NCBI GenBank assembly: GCA_951799425.1
Contig: OX637402.1
Span: 21,403,844-21,467,843 of the forward strand
DNA length: 64,000 bases
Direction: 5' to 3'
From: Ilex aquifolium
Lineage: Eukaryota; Streptophyta; Magnoliopsida; Aquifoliales; Aquifoliaceae
In this document: positions 13,091-25,399 of the stretch, one piece after another
Layout of the letters: the number at the start of each line of letters is the position of its first letter
How positions within the stretch are numbered: the stretch's first letter is position 1
Program-made: the position numbers and the translations under genes
Notes under the pieces: generated by a model
The model's input: only the letters and a program-made list of their open reading frames with translations
Database searches by the model: none
Told to the model about the DNA's origin: nothing

Positions 13091-16000
13091 TCATTCATAT
13101 ATTCGCTTCTTCTTCAAAAGGGTAGGAAATATGGCGACAGATCCAATGAGGAAAAGCACAGATAAGGTCTTAAAATCATATAGATCTTTGACAGATTTCA
13201 GATCGCCAAGAGCAAGGCCAGCCTGATAAAATTGGAAAGAAAGCATAATTAGGCGGCAAAGCCAGCCTGAAAAGACTCAACAAGAGGCACAATTAGGTTT
13301 AAAAAAACACTTAAAACAATCCATGTCGATAACCACTACCATGAAACTTCTTCAACAGCACATATGCTAGATTCTTTAGGTTAGGCAGGTTCAACCCCTG
13401 AATAATCCTAAAATCTTCAGAGAGCTCACTTGGTCTGACTATTAAATTGCCTCTCCTACTTAAGAGAGCTTAAAATAATTACTCTACTATTGCTCGCATC
13501 GAATTGATGTTAAAACATCTAAAAGCTGCCTGCCCTTGGTTTCAGGTCTAATCAAACATTCCAGACTCAAATACAAAATCCTATACGAGGAGGTGAGTCA
13601 TGCAGCCAACTTAATACAAAGCATCTACATACCTGTGAGAAAAATCTTTAGAAATTTACACACTCATGCTTTATTTGATACCTCAGGTGTATTCAACACT
13701 TCATTTCTTATCTATTTACTTTCACCAAAGCGTAAGCAACGAAAATACCCAGATTTTTAGCCCCTTCCTAATTTACGAAGTCTTCCACAATTCATTCTTT
13801 AGTTATATTTTAACTACAATAAAATAAATGTTGCAAAATGAAAGCAACCAACTAGGACAAGATTTGTCGTAAGAACCAATTTTAAACCAAGAAATCAGAT
13901 TTGCAGGTAACAACCAACCTTTGGTGAAACAAGTTGCATGCCAACATTGCCTACAAGTATGCAATCCTATGAAGCCAAATGAGAGGAATATGTATAACCA
14001 CCAAAATATTACAGCCAAAAAAGAAACCAAAAACATTTTTTCCACAGTAAGATAAAGTCTCTCTACAGAAAGAAGATAAAATCAGACAAGTATATATAAA
14101 TGTCAGCAATCAACTCAAATGACAAAATGAAATGATAGGAGAGACTTACTCTGACAGTAATATAGGAGGCTGGGATAAGACCAATAACGGTTGCCAAAAA
14201 GAAAATATGGAACGGTATATCAACAATTGGTGATGCTAAATTGATAAAAAGATTTGGCAACGTTGGTGTTATTCTCAAAAAGAGCATGTAATTGAGCAAC
14301 TTCTCTCTTCGCTTTGCAATCTGAAGCCACAATGTTTACGGTTAGCTTGGTACCAGAAATAAAAGATATAGTGGAGAAGCTAAATGGAAGGAAATATAAT
14401 ATATCAGTACAGAAATTGGAAAAAATAGTGGCAAAGTACCTCTGCCTGGAAAAATCTCAACTTTTCAGGCCAAATCCAGGTAACTATAGGTCTGCCAATT
14501 AGCTTAGACAGAAAGTAGCAGGATGATGCACCAGCTGTAGCATTAAAGACGACCAAGAAAAGCCCTCTGATAACACCAAACAGTGCTCCAGCGAGCAATG
14601 ACATGAAAATAGTGCCAGGAATCATGAATGACTGCATGAATATGTAAGTTGAGCAGTACCCGAGAATGAATTTTGCTGGGTAAACTCTCGCATATGTCGC
14701 AAGATGATCTCTGGAAAAAAAGTTAAAACCATATATTTCAGGGAAAGCACAATGGAGTTCAGCATGATCACATAAACCAGCAGAACTAAAAACAAAAATC
14801 CTTCAACAAATGAATTGGCATTAAAAACCTCTTGGGACAGACTGGAAAACTATATGTGATTTGTAATTTGATTTTATCTCTCTATTTTAACGTTTTGGTT
14901 TCTTCTTTATTGATGAACTCCTTTCCAGTCGCTCCCACGTACTCTTCTCTATTCCATAATAATTGCTAATGAAAACCTTAAAAACCTCTACTTAACATCA
15001 TGTAGTGGACTATCTGGTTGAAAAGATAATCATATCATTACTTGGTATTCACAGACACAAACATACAGACAGAAATTCCCCAAGTAGTAATGCCAAAGAA
15101 CTGTAACTCTAGCATGTGTAGATGGCAGGGAAAAAACAGATGAGAGAGAGAGAGAGAGAGAGAATGCTACAACCATATGAACTTGTCAGTTCTTCATCCA
15201 ACATCTTAGGATCCTAACAGCCTAGGAAAGCAATTTTAGATATGGCACCTTAAAAAGATAGAGCCAACACAAAAATAACGGAATAGGATGGCTATTGTTT
15301 GACCTGAATCTGAAACTGAGACAACATGCTAACACGAATAATAAATAGGTCTAGTTCGTGTCCTGTTTCAAAAATTCTAACCCCTTGAGATTGTAGACAA
15401 CATACAATTATGAAATTTCATTGAAAGGAAAGCATGATGTTGAATGTTAATTTTTTTTTTTTCTGTTCAAGAAGGACTTCCTCAATGTTTTTTTCTCGGG
15501 AAATATAGGCTTCAAAGAAGAAAAATATTTTCTTCATCTAAGGATTTTAACCAAACCCATCCGAAACAAAGAAAATCAAAAAGAGAATCAAAATCCTCCC
15601 AATTTAATACAACAGTAAACAGTACCAAATTCTGAATGAAGAAAACTTCAAACTAATTGAAAACTTCAAACTAATCTTCTGTGAATATCCTAAAGAACAC
15701 TAATTTAATTGCAGACTTTCTACAATTTGTGGAGTCAAGCATCCCATAGGACTGGCTCCCTCCATGGAATCTCTTAAACATTTTTTTTTTCAAATGCATA
15801 TTAAACACAATCAAAATTTATAATCAAAGTAAACCTTCACATGTCCTTACATCTAAAACCCATACAAAACCTGCTACTTATCTAAACTCTTGTTCAATTC
15901 TACACGGCAAAGAACATGGTTATACTGATATTCATATAAGAACTCTTGAATAGGGAGCTCCACACTTACCTAGCAATACTAGGTACTTCCACACAAAAAT

Positions 16001-16838
16001 CAAACACATAAATGATATAGCAAGAACACATATGGACCACAGTACATACATATTCACTGAAATCACTAGCATGAGATAATATTATTGCAATTAATAACAG
16101 CAAGAAGTGGAAGCTAGTTTTTACATGCTACATATACACAAATTAAGTTTTTTTAGTATTACCATCTTTCATCATTTTTCACCAGCTCAATTTATAAGCT
16201 AAAAAAGGACATGAAATCTAAAAAAAAAAAAAACCACTAGAGCATTTGAAGTTCTGAAAAATATGATTGGGACAGTTCAAAGAAAAGAGGTCATTACCCA
16301 GTTTGGTTCCATGCTGGGGAGCTGGACTAGATAGAGACCAAACCTTTCATTTTTTGCACAAAGTGATAATCTCATATTCGAATTCAACGTTTGAGGGTGT
16401 TAGGACAAGAATTACACAAACTAAGTGAATTTCCACAATAAAAATGGCAAGGAGATATGGAAGATAAAATTTATATAAGCTAAAAATACGCAAAAAACAA
16501 ATCTAAAAAACCCACTTGAGCATTCGTAGATCCGAAATTGTACGGGGAAGCTTTAGTTTCCCATACTCAGCAGCTGGCATTGTCAAATAAATGCAGAACA
16601 ATCCCGTGGAGAAGATCAAGAACACCCCCAAAGCAGCCGCGCATTCCCATTTATTCAACGGTAATTTGCCCTCCGATTTAATGGGCTTCTTGCTAGTGGG
16701 CGAATCTTCAATTCCAACGCTCTTCTCTTCGTCGTCCCTCCCCAACCGCCCGGTATCGACAATGAGGCTTCTTGGGGCTGCCATGGAGGAAAATAACACG
16801 TCGGGAAGCGAAGAACAGCGCAGGACTTTAACCTTCAT
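13091..16838 (-). CDS. TVP38/TMEM64 (VTT/DedA-type) membrane protein, 4 exons
   Basis: Exons on the minus strand: 16838-16516, 14710-14440, 14320-14150 and 13222-13091, total 298 aa, all introns GT-AG, phases consistent. A hydrophilic N-terminus is followed by a membrane segment (ALGVFLIFSTGLFCIYL, about residues 70-87). The VTT domain follows: TYIFMQSFMIPGTIFMSLLA and GALFGVIRGLFLVVFNATAG, then FLRITPTLPNLFINLASPI at about 212-230 (the conserved F-x-R-x-x-P-x-x-P core). It ends GLALGDL...KKKRIYE. Plant members are 'SNARE-associated Golgi protein' homologues; VTT proteins such as TMEM41B and VMP1 are phospholipid scramblases, so an endomembrane lipid or vesicle role is inferred. The first ATG is used; Met19 (16784) is an alternative start. 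Confidence 0.92.
15141..15162. repeat. (GA)n microsatellite in VTT intron 1
   Basis: About 11 GA units inside the 1.8-kb first intron (16515-14711). Confidence 0.8.
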
Positions 16839-17161
16839 TGTGTGAATTCAAGGCCATTAGAGGTGGTTGTGAAGTGGCACTGATCTGGGGTCTAGGGTGG
16901 TTGTGAAGGTTCGATGAAGGACACCAAATTGAGGGACGGGTGGATTTTGAAGACTCAAAGATGTGGAATCGAATGACTTGAATAGAAACTGCTATTTCGG
17001 GGTTGGGGAGGAGACAGATTGGAATAAACCCTAGGGAGAAATTTATGAGGTTGATTTGAGGATTTGTGAACGAGAGTTGGTGTGGTTTTAACTTTTTTAT
17101 TTTTTTTTGGTGGAGAGAGACAGAGATACGTAGAAGTGTGCAATTTTTGAAGGGTGTGATA

Positions 17162-17176
17162 GGATATTTATATGAA
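17162..17176 (-). promoter_or_regulatory. TATA box of the VTT gene
   Basis: On the minus strand the sequence reads CATATAAATATCC, about 330 bases upstream of the VTT start codon. Initiation some 30 bases downstream would give a 5' UTR of about 300 nt containing a CT/A-rich stretch. Inferred from motif and position only. Confidence 0.45.
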
Positions 17177-17731
17177 AAATATGTGTGATAAGAAGTATAT
17201 CAAAAAAAGATATGGGTGGCACTATTTCCACCCTACAAATCTTCATTTTCACACTATTTAATATTTTATTATCAAATTATTAATTCTACCATTTCTATAC
17301 TCATATCATTAGTAACTAAGTTCATCTCATACTGCATACACCATTTTTAATAAGTAAACTTATTTTATATTTTGTTATAATTAGGGTTTCATTCTCTATC
17401 TCTTCTCATGCACTAACAAAAATACTTTTTCAATATAAATTTTTTCAGTGAGATCCTGATTAGTATTATTTTTCAATTTAATTCTATGTTTGATTTCATG
17501 TTTGTTATATGAATTTTTATTATTTTTGATTTGTTTTGATATCTTTGTCAAGTTTAATAATTTTTTATTTAGAATTTATATGTGTGTAGATATACATATA
17601 CTTTCATATTATTTGTTCTTTTTTATCTTATTAAGGTTTTGCATCTATTCTTGTTATTTTTTTTGTTAGATTTTGTGTCTGTGTTTGATGCTTATTTTTT
17701 TTTTTTTTTATATTCGGTTTTGTGTCTTATA
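17177..17731. other. AT-rich spacer
   Basis: T-rich sequence with no gene or clear repeat boundary that I can support. Confidence 0.4.
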
Positions 17732-17739
17732 GTTTTGCT

Positions 17740-18309
17740 TAGGGATGTTCAAATTTATGATTAACCGCAATTTCTTACCCTATCCGACCCTACCTGACCC
17801 TATTGAACGGCTAGACGAAAAAATCGGGTAGAAATGCGGAAGAGTTTTTGGTCTTCCGATTAAATCGAGTAGGAATGCAGAATAATCATTAATTTTTATA
17901 TTTCTACCCTACCCTACCCCTATGGTTTAGGTTTTAGTTAAAATGATTTAAACTTAAAATAATTGTTATTGTATTTGTGCAATAATTATGATGGATTGAT
18001 GTCTATACTTGTGTTTTATTGTAATTATTGTTGTAATTGTATTAGGTTTTAGTTTTATTGGTTTATTGTATTGTTAAATTAGTGCATGTTATTTAATTGA
18101 CTTGTTAAAATGATCCAAAAATTAATAACTACAAAAATGTTCACCCGATTTCCTACCCGACTTCCTATTCGATTAATTTGGCCGGAAGTCGGGTAGGAAT
18201 ACCACACTTGATCGGATAGGGTAGGCCAAGAAAAAATTCTTTCACAAAGTATCGCGTAGGAAGACGAAAAACCATATTTTCTACTCGTAGGGCAGGGTGA
18301 ACACCCCTA
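17740..18309. mobile_element. non-autonomous hAT element, perfect 8-bp TSD
   Basis: Termini TAGGGATGTTCA and TGAACACCCCTA are inverted repeats. GTTTTGCT is duplicated exactly on both sides (17732-17739, 18310-18317). The interior has degenerate CCCTACC/GGGTAGG motifs and no transposase. Confidence 0.88.
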
Positions 18310-18317
18310 GTTTTGCT

Positions 18318-18769
18318 TGTTCCTTTAATCTTTGCTTGATTTTTTTTCCTTTTTGTTTTGATTTGCTTCTTTCTTTCTGTTTTTTCCTTATTTCGTTCCT
18401 TTTTTTTTCTTGTTACGGCCTTTTTCTTTCTTTCATTTTTTTTCTTGTTTCTTTCTTTTCTTTTTTCTTGTTTCAGCATGCTTGGTTTTTTTTACTTGTT
18501 TCGTTTTTTATTCTTTTCTTTTCTTGTTTCATAAATATATTATACATTCAAACTAATTCTCTTTTTTCATTATTTTTTTCTTACGATGACTTCTTTCATT
18601 AAAAAAGTATACATAGAATGAGTGAACTTAACTATTAATGGGGTGTATGTAGCATGAGGTGGGCTTAGTTACTAATGATGTGGGTATAAAAGGGGTGGGA
18701 TTAGTTTGAGAAAGAGAAAGTAAATGAGGTGGGAATGGAGATTTATGGGATGAGAATAGCCCCACCCAA
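18318..18769. other. T-rich low-complexity DNA
   Basis: Long T/C-rich tract on the plus strand at about 18320-18530; the Lys/Arg-rich frame on the opposite strand is its shadow. No gene seen. Confidence 0.5.
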
Positions 18770-19335
18770 AAGTTATAGGTATATTCAAGGGCAAAAAAGT
18801 TAATTTGTTCAAAAATTAGATTGTCTTTAACTTTTCTCTTACTTTTTTTTCCACTTTTGGAAGGAAAAAAAAAATACTTTATGCTTATCAAATTTTTTTC
18901 CCAACTCTTCCATCCCAAATGATGTGGCACAATCTCCGTCATTGAACATTAATGGGACCCACTCATCTGATGGTAAAAAACTGTGTCACATTATTTGGGA
19001 TGAAGATTTGGTAAAAAAATTTGATAAACATAGCATTATCCAAAAAAAAAAAAATAGTGGGTTAGAGGGAAACACTTTCCCTCCAATTTTTCTTCCACTC
19101 CTATTTTCATTTGGAACCAAACAATGAAGACTCTTCCTTTCCATCTTATTTTTCTTCCTTTATTTTTTATCCACCCAACTTTCTATCAAACCAAACACAC
19201 TATGAAGGAAAATTGGAGGGAAAGTGTTGCCGTCCATTCCACTATTTTTTTTCAACTGACAGGAAAATTGAAGACAAACTATTTTTTGGGCAAATTGATT
19301 TTTTTTTTTTGCCTTTGAATATACTTCTAAAAATT
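18770..19335. mobile_element. MITE with TIRs around GGTATATTCAAGGGCAAAA
   Basis: 18778-18796 reads GGTATATTCAAGGGCAAAA. The inverse complement of 19311-19324 is GTATATTCAAAGGC, with further inverted similarity inward (TTAATTTG/CAATTTG, TTGTCTTTAA/TTGTCTTCAA). No coding capacity. It abuts the truncated 3' end of the copia element. The superfamily is uncertain; long TIRs suggest Mutator-type. Confidence 0.55.
18876..19042. mobile_element. palindromic MITE nested in the preceding MITE
   Basis: The left arm (18882-18932, containing CCCAAATGATGTGGCAC) and the right arm (18984-19036, containing GTGTCACATTATTTGGG) fold back on each other over about 50 bases. It could form a hairpin. Confidence 0.5.
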
Positions 19336-19379
19336 ATGCCACTATTTTAATTCAAAACCTACAATTCCTCAAGAAATAC

Positions 19380-20470
19380 TTTTAAATATCCTATTATATA
19401 ATGAGATCACAATAAGAAACCGACGATAAGCAACCTTCTCGCGTACAAAATAATAATCAATTGCAACATTTTTAGTCTGAGCATGTAAAACTGGATTAGC
19501 AGAGAGGTAAGTGGCTCCTATATTTCACATCATAAAATAGGAGGAGTGGAATCGCGTAAAAGTGATTGAAGCCAAATTAACTAAACAATAGAGTTAGTGA
19601 GAGTTCGATATTCACCCTCAGTGATTGAGCGGGCTACAGTTAGTTATTTGTGGGAACTCCATAAAATCAAATTAGACCCAAAATACAAGCAATATTCAGT
19701 AGTGGAACGATGATCCTCGGGGCAACCAGCCCAATCAGCACCCGAATACACACTTAAGGTAGTAGAACAGGAAGGATGAAAAAGAAGGTCATGATTGATG
19801 GTGTACTTGAGATAGTGTAATATACGCTTTATTGCTGAACAATGAGGCACTCTGGGGGAAGACATAAATTGGCAGACACGATTAACTGCGAAGGAGATAT
19901 TGGGTTGAGTCAGGGAAAGATACAGTAGAGCGCCAACAGTACTTCGATACAAATGCGCATCAGAAAAAGGGGCACCCTCAATCTTTTCAAGCGAAAGGGA
20001 AACAGCCATGAGAGAAGTTACATGTTTGGCAAGATGCATATTAGTTTGCTTGAGAAGGTTGAGAATGTAACGTTGTTGGCAGAGATGAAGGCCACCTAAA
20101 AAATGTCAAGCTTTAACACCAAGGAAATAATGTAAAAGGCCCAAGTCTTTGATTCCAAAATCACACCACAAGCTATCAATGAAAGAAAAAATGGCATCTT
20201 GTCGAGAGGAAATCAAGAGAATGTCATCGACTTTGACAAGGATAAAAAGATGCACACTGGAGCCATCAGAAATGAACAAAGAGGAATCAACTTTGGAAGA
20301 CCGAAACCCAAGTTCAAGTAGGCGGTTGGTGAGGCGAGAGAACCATGTTTGTGGAGCTTGCTTTAAGTCGTATAAGGCTTTGTTCAATTGAAAAACATAA
20401 TATGGAAATTGGGGATGTTGAAAACCAAGAGGTTTCTGCATGAAAACAGCTTCAGAGAGATAGCTGTGTA
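19380..20470 (-). pseudogene. copia RT C-terminal half and RNase H
   Basis: Minus-strand frames at 20489-20106 and 20039-19644 show copia motifs: ALYDLKQAPQTWF, VDDILLIS (the catalytic YVDD site altered, first residue changed) and LLHYFLGVKA, followed by YLSLTQPNISFAVNRVCQFM and AIKRILHYLKYT. Decayed RNase H sequence ([21 protein letters not shown]) continues to about 19420. A short gap with stops separates the two frames. Confidence 0.85.
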
Positions 20471-20476
20471 AAAAGG

Positions 20477-21928
20477 TGCTTGACCTCAAAAGTTGATAGA
20501 TAATAAAATGGGTTCCAAGCGTAGAAATATATCGTTTAGTAACTCGGTCGATTACCGAGGTCTTTTCCTTAGGAAAAACAATTGCAACTTAAATGGTGAT
20601 GAATAAGAAGAAAAGTAAAATCCTTGAATTTTGAAAGTGTTCTGAAGATTATTAAACTAAAGAAACAATATTAAAAAGAACCGAACAATCTTCATAGCTC
20701 ATCTCACAGTAAATAGAAATTTTAACTTAATTTATACTCATTCAAGATTGTAATCAAACGCCCTTGAACGAAAAATATTGAACTTAAAATCAAGAAACCA
20801 ACAAATGTGTATTTAAATTGATTGAATTAATTTATGAACGAATTACAGTCATGTTGACTGCAGTGATTCCAAGAATTACCTGTATCAAACCTAATTGTCT
20901 ACGGGTAAACAAAGAGATATACATATTAACCATATTTTCAAAATCAATTGTTCAATCAATAAAATAACTTTGACATTAAAAACCCTAGTTAGGTCAAACT
21001 TCATATTCACGGATGAGAATTCTCGATTATACCAAAAATTGACTACTCACTCATAACAAAAGTAAAACTAAATCAATTATTAAAGACATGATCATAATCA
21101 AAAGAGAAATTTAAATTAAATTGAAATCAACCAAATACCTTGTATTAAAATTAAAATTGTAAACAATTACAAGAAATAGAATCAATCTACTTTCCTTGCG
21201 AGAATTAAAGAACTAAAGAAAGACAATACATTGTAAAAAAAAAAAAAAAATGAAGAACAGAGAACTGGGAGAAAACCTAAAAAAAAAACCCTAAATGCTA
21301 GTTGGAGAGAAGAAATGAAAGAACGAGTGAAAAGAAGTAAATGATCGATTCCCTCCCCCTTGCTCAGCTCCGGTTTTTATAGGGAATAATCGACAGAATT
21401 TTCTCCCTTTTGTCCACCAATAAAAGCCCTTTAAAATCCCCAGCCGATAGACTTTCCAAAAAGATTCCTCACTAGAATAAAACAAAGATGAATTGGTAGA
21501 AAGCAGGTCCGGACCTATCGGTAGCAAAGTTATTGCCCAGAATGAACCGGTAGCTTAGCTTCAATGAACCAGTAGAAAATTTATGTTTCAGATGAATCGG
21601 TAGGTTGAACATGAATGAATCGGCTGAAAAGTTTTTGTCTTGAATGAATCGGTAGCACTTCACAGCTACCAGTAGAACTCATTCGGCTGCCTGATGAACT
21701 GGTAGAACCAATGTTTTTCTAAATTTCAACTACAATGCTCCTGGCCCAACTTCTAACTCTCCTAGGTCATCCTCAAAGTCTTCCAAAGAATAAAAATCAA
21801 TGTAAAACATTACTCTTACTTCAATTCCCTATAAAACATAAAACTAAACTAAAGTAAGACAAATAAATAACAAACAAAGTTAAGATAAATGATGTGAGAC
21901 ATAAAATATGTAATATTATGCACTCATC
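20477..21928. mobile_element. 1.45-kb unclassified insertion in copia RT, AAAAGG duplicated
   Basis: It interrupts the RT frame between the LDIQNAF and FLHSYLSEAVF regions. AAAAGG occurs at both junctions (20471-20476 and 21929-21934), consistent with a target-site duplication. No domain is seen. The interior has several imperfect copies of a GAATGAACCGGTAG-like motif at about 21540-21720. The right end reads GCACTCATC. An LTR-derived (solo LTR) nature is possible, but TG...CA ends are not clear. Confidence 0.55.
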
Positions 21929-21934
21929 AAAAGG

Positions 21935-22418
21935 CATTTTGAATATCAAGTTTGCAAATATGCTAACCCCGGGAAACAGCAAGAGAAAGAAGTAAACAAA
22001 TGATTTGAGGTTTAACAACCGAGCTATAGGTCTCATCATAATCAACACCCCGTAGTTGAGAGAAACTTTTGGTGACCAAACGCGCCTTATAACGTTTAAT
22101 AGAACCATTGGCATGACGCTTTAATTTGAAAACCCACCTGCAGCTGATGATATTCATGGAGGATGTAGCTAGAACCAGACTCAAAGTATTGTTCTGCAGT
22201 AAAGCATCAACTTCATAATTCATGGCTGAATGCCATGATGGATGCATCGCGATAGAAGAGTAACAAGTTGGTTCAGTTTCATCAAGTCAAGAAGAGGACA
22301 TCATAGCACGGTGAAGAGGATAATCCATCCTTGTATTGCTTTGGTTTGACAATATTGTTACGCAATCAAGTGACCAACAGATGAATGGAATGAGAAGGAG
22401 TTGGCATGGCAAGAGTAC
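21935..22418 (-). pseudogene. copia RT N-terminal part
   Basis: The frame 22247-21963 contains HPSWHSAMNYEVDALLQNNT, SCRWVFKLKRHANGSIKRYK and GVDYDETYSSVVKP, typical of the copia RT entry region. A frameshifted linker (IVKPKQYKDG-like) lies at 22250-22400. Confidence 0.85.
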
Positions 22419-23728
22419 TGTTAGAACGGAAATTTCAAGAGCCGTTGACAGCGCGTATGTATCAAATATCAAAAAAAATTCTTTAAAACCCTACAAGGCG
22501 GAATTAGGGTTTACCTTCGAGATCTCTCGGGATTGATCTCGTCTCAGCACGAACGGAGAACAGAACAACGACTACAACTCAATGAACCTCGCGGCCTTCT
22601 GTCGTATATCCCCCAACGTCAGAATCCGGATGCAATGTGGGCTGTCAAGACCTCCGAATCCTTGCTCTCTCTTTCAGCCTCCCTAAAAAACGTGAGTAAA
22701 GATAGGATGCTGAATTAGAGAACCTAAACGTCTATATATAAGTTACGACAGAGACTCTAAGGAGAAATAAGGATCGGGCTCTCAATGGGCTTATGATTCC
22801 TATGATCAACCCAGAACAAACATCCTACAACCCATTAATAATAAGTCAGTCCACTAAAGACTTATTATTGATCTCCTAGGCCTTATCCCAAAATTATATT
22901 CGAGCTCTTTATTATTATATGCTTAATAATTTTCTCACGTTTAAGATTACAGATGTCCATCAATTAAATAAATCACTGACAATTATATTTAATTGACTTC
23001 TTTTATTCCTTGAGACCTTACCACTCAACTTATTTGTCATGTCGGATAATTAAATCTATCTGCAAGATTTGACATGGACAAAACTTATGAGCTTCTTCAA
23101 GAGGACGTCATCAACTTATTTAAATACTAGGACGTGGTTTCCTTTAATATTTAATTTTCACCATACAAATAACATCGTCTCCCAATTCATCGAGCTTATT
23201 GACCAAATATGAATCTCACTCTTTGATAAATTAAAGTGACAAACATTATATGCACGTGACAATTAAATATTTAGGCATTAAGAGCATAAACAATCATAAT
23301 AATCATGAGGTATTTATTATCTTATTAAATCAGTAAAAGATAATAACCTCAACATGAGTCTGTTCAATACACAAAATGTACTAGTGCAATAATCTGAGAC
23401 ATCAAACAATCTCCTATAGTCAAGACAGACTATACCAGAATATTACACTACAATCATACTGATGACGTGTCCAATTCCATCTACGATTGTGAACATATAC
23501 TCATATTATACAAGTATCTGATAATCTGGTCTTCTGTGCATAAGCCGAACTCTACACACCATATTATCTACAATATAAAATATAAGACACACATGCATAC
23601 CATATATAAAATATAATACAAACATTTTGCCCATATAGATTCTCAATAAAATGCAAAGAACAAACTTTTATTAATTAATAAAATGAGTTTCACTACAAAA
23701 AATAAACTTTTAGTATACTATTCTATCA
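22419..23728 (-). mobile_element. solo LTR (1310 bp) inside the copia element
   Basis: Begins TGTTAGAA and ends TTCTATCA, near-perfect inverted repeats with TG...CA ends. It is flanked by AGTAC (22414-22418) and AGTAG (23729-23733), a 5-bp TSD with one mismatch. Removing it rejoins the copia linker between integrase and RT. A TATATATA motif at about 22732-22741, read on the minus strand and about 300 bp from the left end, suggests the LTR promoter points left. There is no internal region, so it probably arose by LTR-LTR recombination. Confidence 0.75.
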
Positions 23729-23733
23729 AGTAG

Positions 23734-24985
23734 AACATGAGGAGTCCGATGGTGAAGGATCAGTAGATGGACAGTCCGCTGAACATGTGATGTTTGTGGT
23801 CAAACTCTGGAACATCAAGAGATGTGATAAAGGGATGTGAAAGTCTGAAACAGTAAGTCATTGAGCTGGAGTAGTCGCACAATCAGATACTGGAGCATTT
23901 TGGACCAGCTTGTGGAGAAGCTGTGGGCAAGAGCGTCAGATTTTTGGGCAATAGTGCATGAGTTGTGGCTAGAAGTGGACAGTGTGGAGGAGTCCAAGAA
24001 GGTATAGACAAATCTTGAGTATAAGTTGCAGTTGGTAAATCAATAGCAAAGGGAAAGAGAGACTCATCGAAAGTAACATCACGAGAGACATTAATGCAAC
24101 CAGAGGCAATGTGCAGACATTTATAACCTTTATGCGAACTGCTATAGCCTAAAAATATACACTTGGTATAGCAAAAATCTAGTTTATGCTTCGTGTAAGG
24201 ACTAAGATAGGGCCAACATGCATAACCAAAAGTTTTTGAGAAAAAGGTAAACGGAGAGGAAGGCGTAGTTAGAAAGGCCTCTTCCCAAAAATGGGAGGGA
24301 ACCGAAGCGGGAGCCATTAACAAAAGACCCGTCTCAACAATATGACGATGCTTTCGTTCAATGAAACCATTATGTTGGTGAATGTGAGGACAAGTAAGAT
24401 GAGGGCTTATGACAAGTGATTGATAGTATTTATTTATCTGGTGATATTCACCACCCCAATCCATTTGAAGAGATTTAATGTTTTTGTCAAATAATTGTTC
24501 GACATGAAGTTTAAATTGTCGAAAAGTTGTTTCAACATCATATTTGTGCTGGATGGGAAACAACCAAGTAAATCACAACTATAGTCATCAAATAATGTAA
24601 CATAATATCGATTTTTATTATTTGAAGAAAGAGAGGCAGGACCCCATACATCTAAAAATACAAGTTCAAGAGGAAATTGAGATTTTGACAATGAAAGACA
24701 ACATGAAAAACTATGACTCTTGGCACACTGACAAGAATCACACATGGCAGAGACTTTTTGTGAAGTCACTAGAAGATTATTAGATGAAACAACTTGACGA
24801 ACAGTGCGAAGTGCTGGATGTCCAAGATGACGATCCAAAGATGCTCTTTCACCAAGCAAGGCAAGAGGAGCTGAATTATTGAAGGAAGACAGTAGTTTGT
24901 AGAGACCACCCTTTTTCGGGCCTAGTAGAAGAATTTTCCCCGAGAGTCGATCCTTAACAAAAAAAAACAAGGATGCAATTAAAAA
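23734..24985 (-). pseudogene. copia gag-pre-integrase and integrase
   Basis: The frames 24970-24434 and 24563-23883 give LLGERASLDRHLGHPALRTV (GAG-pre-integrase), MCDSCQCAKSHSF, then the integrase core (DVWGPASLSSNN, DWGGEYHQ, HIHQHNGFIERKHRHIVETG) and the post-core LGYSSSHKGYKCL motif. A frameshift lies between the two frames near 24500. Confidence 0.88.
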
Positions 24986-25399
24986 AAAAACACTTTATTT
25001 TCTGAAGCAAATTGACTAACGAAGAGGAGATTGTTTTGAATGTCAGGGACATGCAAAACATTATTTAATAGAACAACAGAATGAGAAGTGAGTAATTTTG
25101 TAAAACCAATATATTGGATAGGGAGGCTAGTACCATTGCCAACCGAGATGTGATCACCCCATGTTTACTCATCAGCCTTAAGATTGAGATTGTTGATATC
25201 AGCGGTTAAATGGTTTGTTGCTCCCGAATCCGGATACCAATTGAGGTTAGAAGCATTCTGTGGAGTGGAAATAAAAACACTCAGATTACTAGGTTGCTCA
25301 CCATGATAGGCATGATTAAAGCGTTGAAAGTAACAGATGGCAGTGTGCCAATTTTATTACAAACTTGACAAACTGGTCTGTTAGATGTTTGGGATGAAC

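Noticed and set aside
12690-13094. 134-codon minus-strand frame
   Set aside because: Begins in the last codons of the VTT gene in another frame and runs through its 3' UTR; no recognised similarity.
16591-16845. Plus-strand frame opposite VTT exon 1
   Set aside because: Antisense shadow; the minus-strand frame has clear family similarity and splice sites.
18165-18479. Lys/Arg-rich minus-strand frame
   Set aside because: Complement of a T-rich low-complexity tract, partly inside the hAT element.
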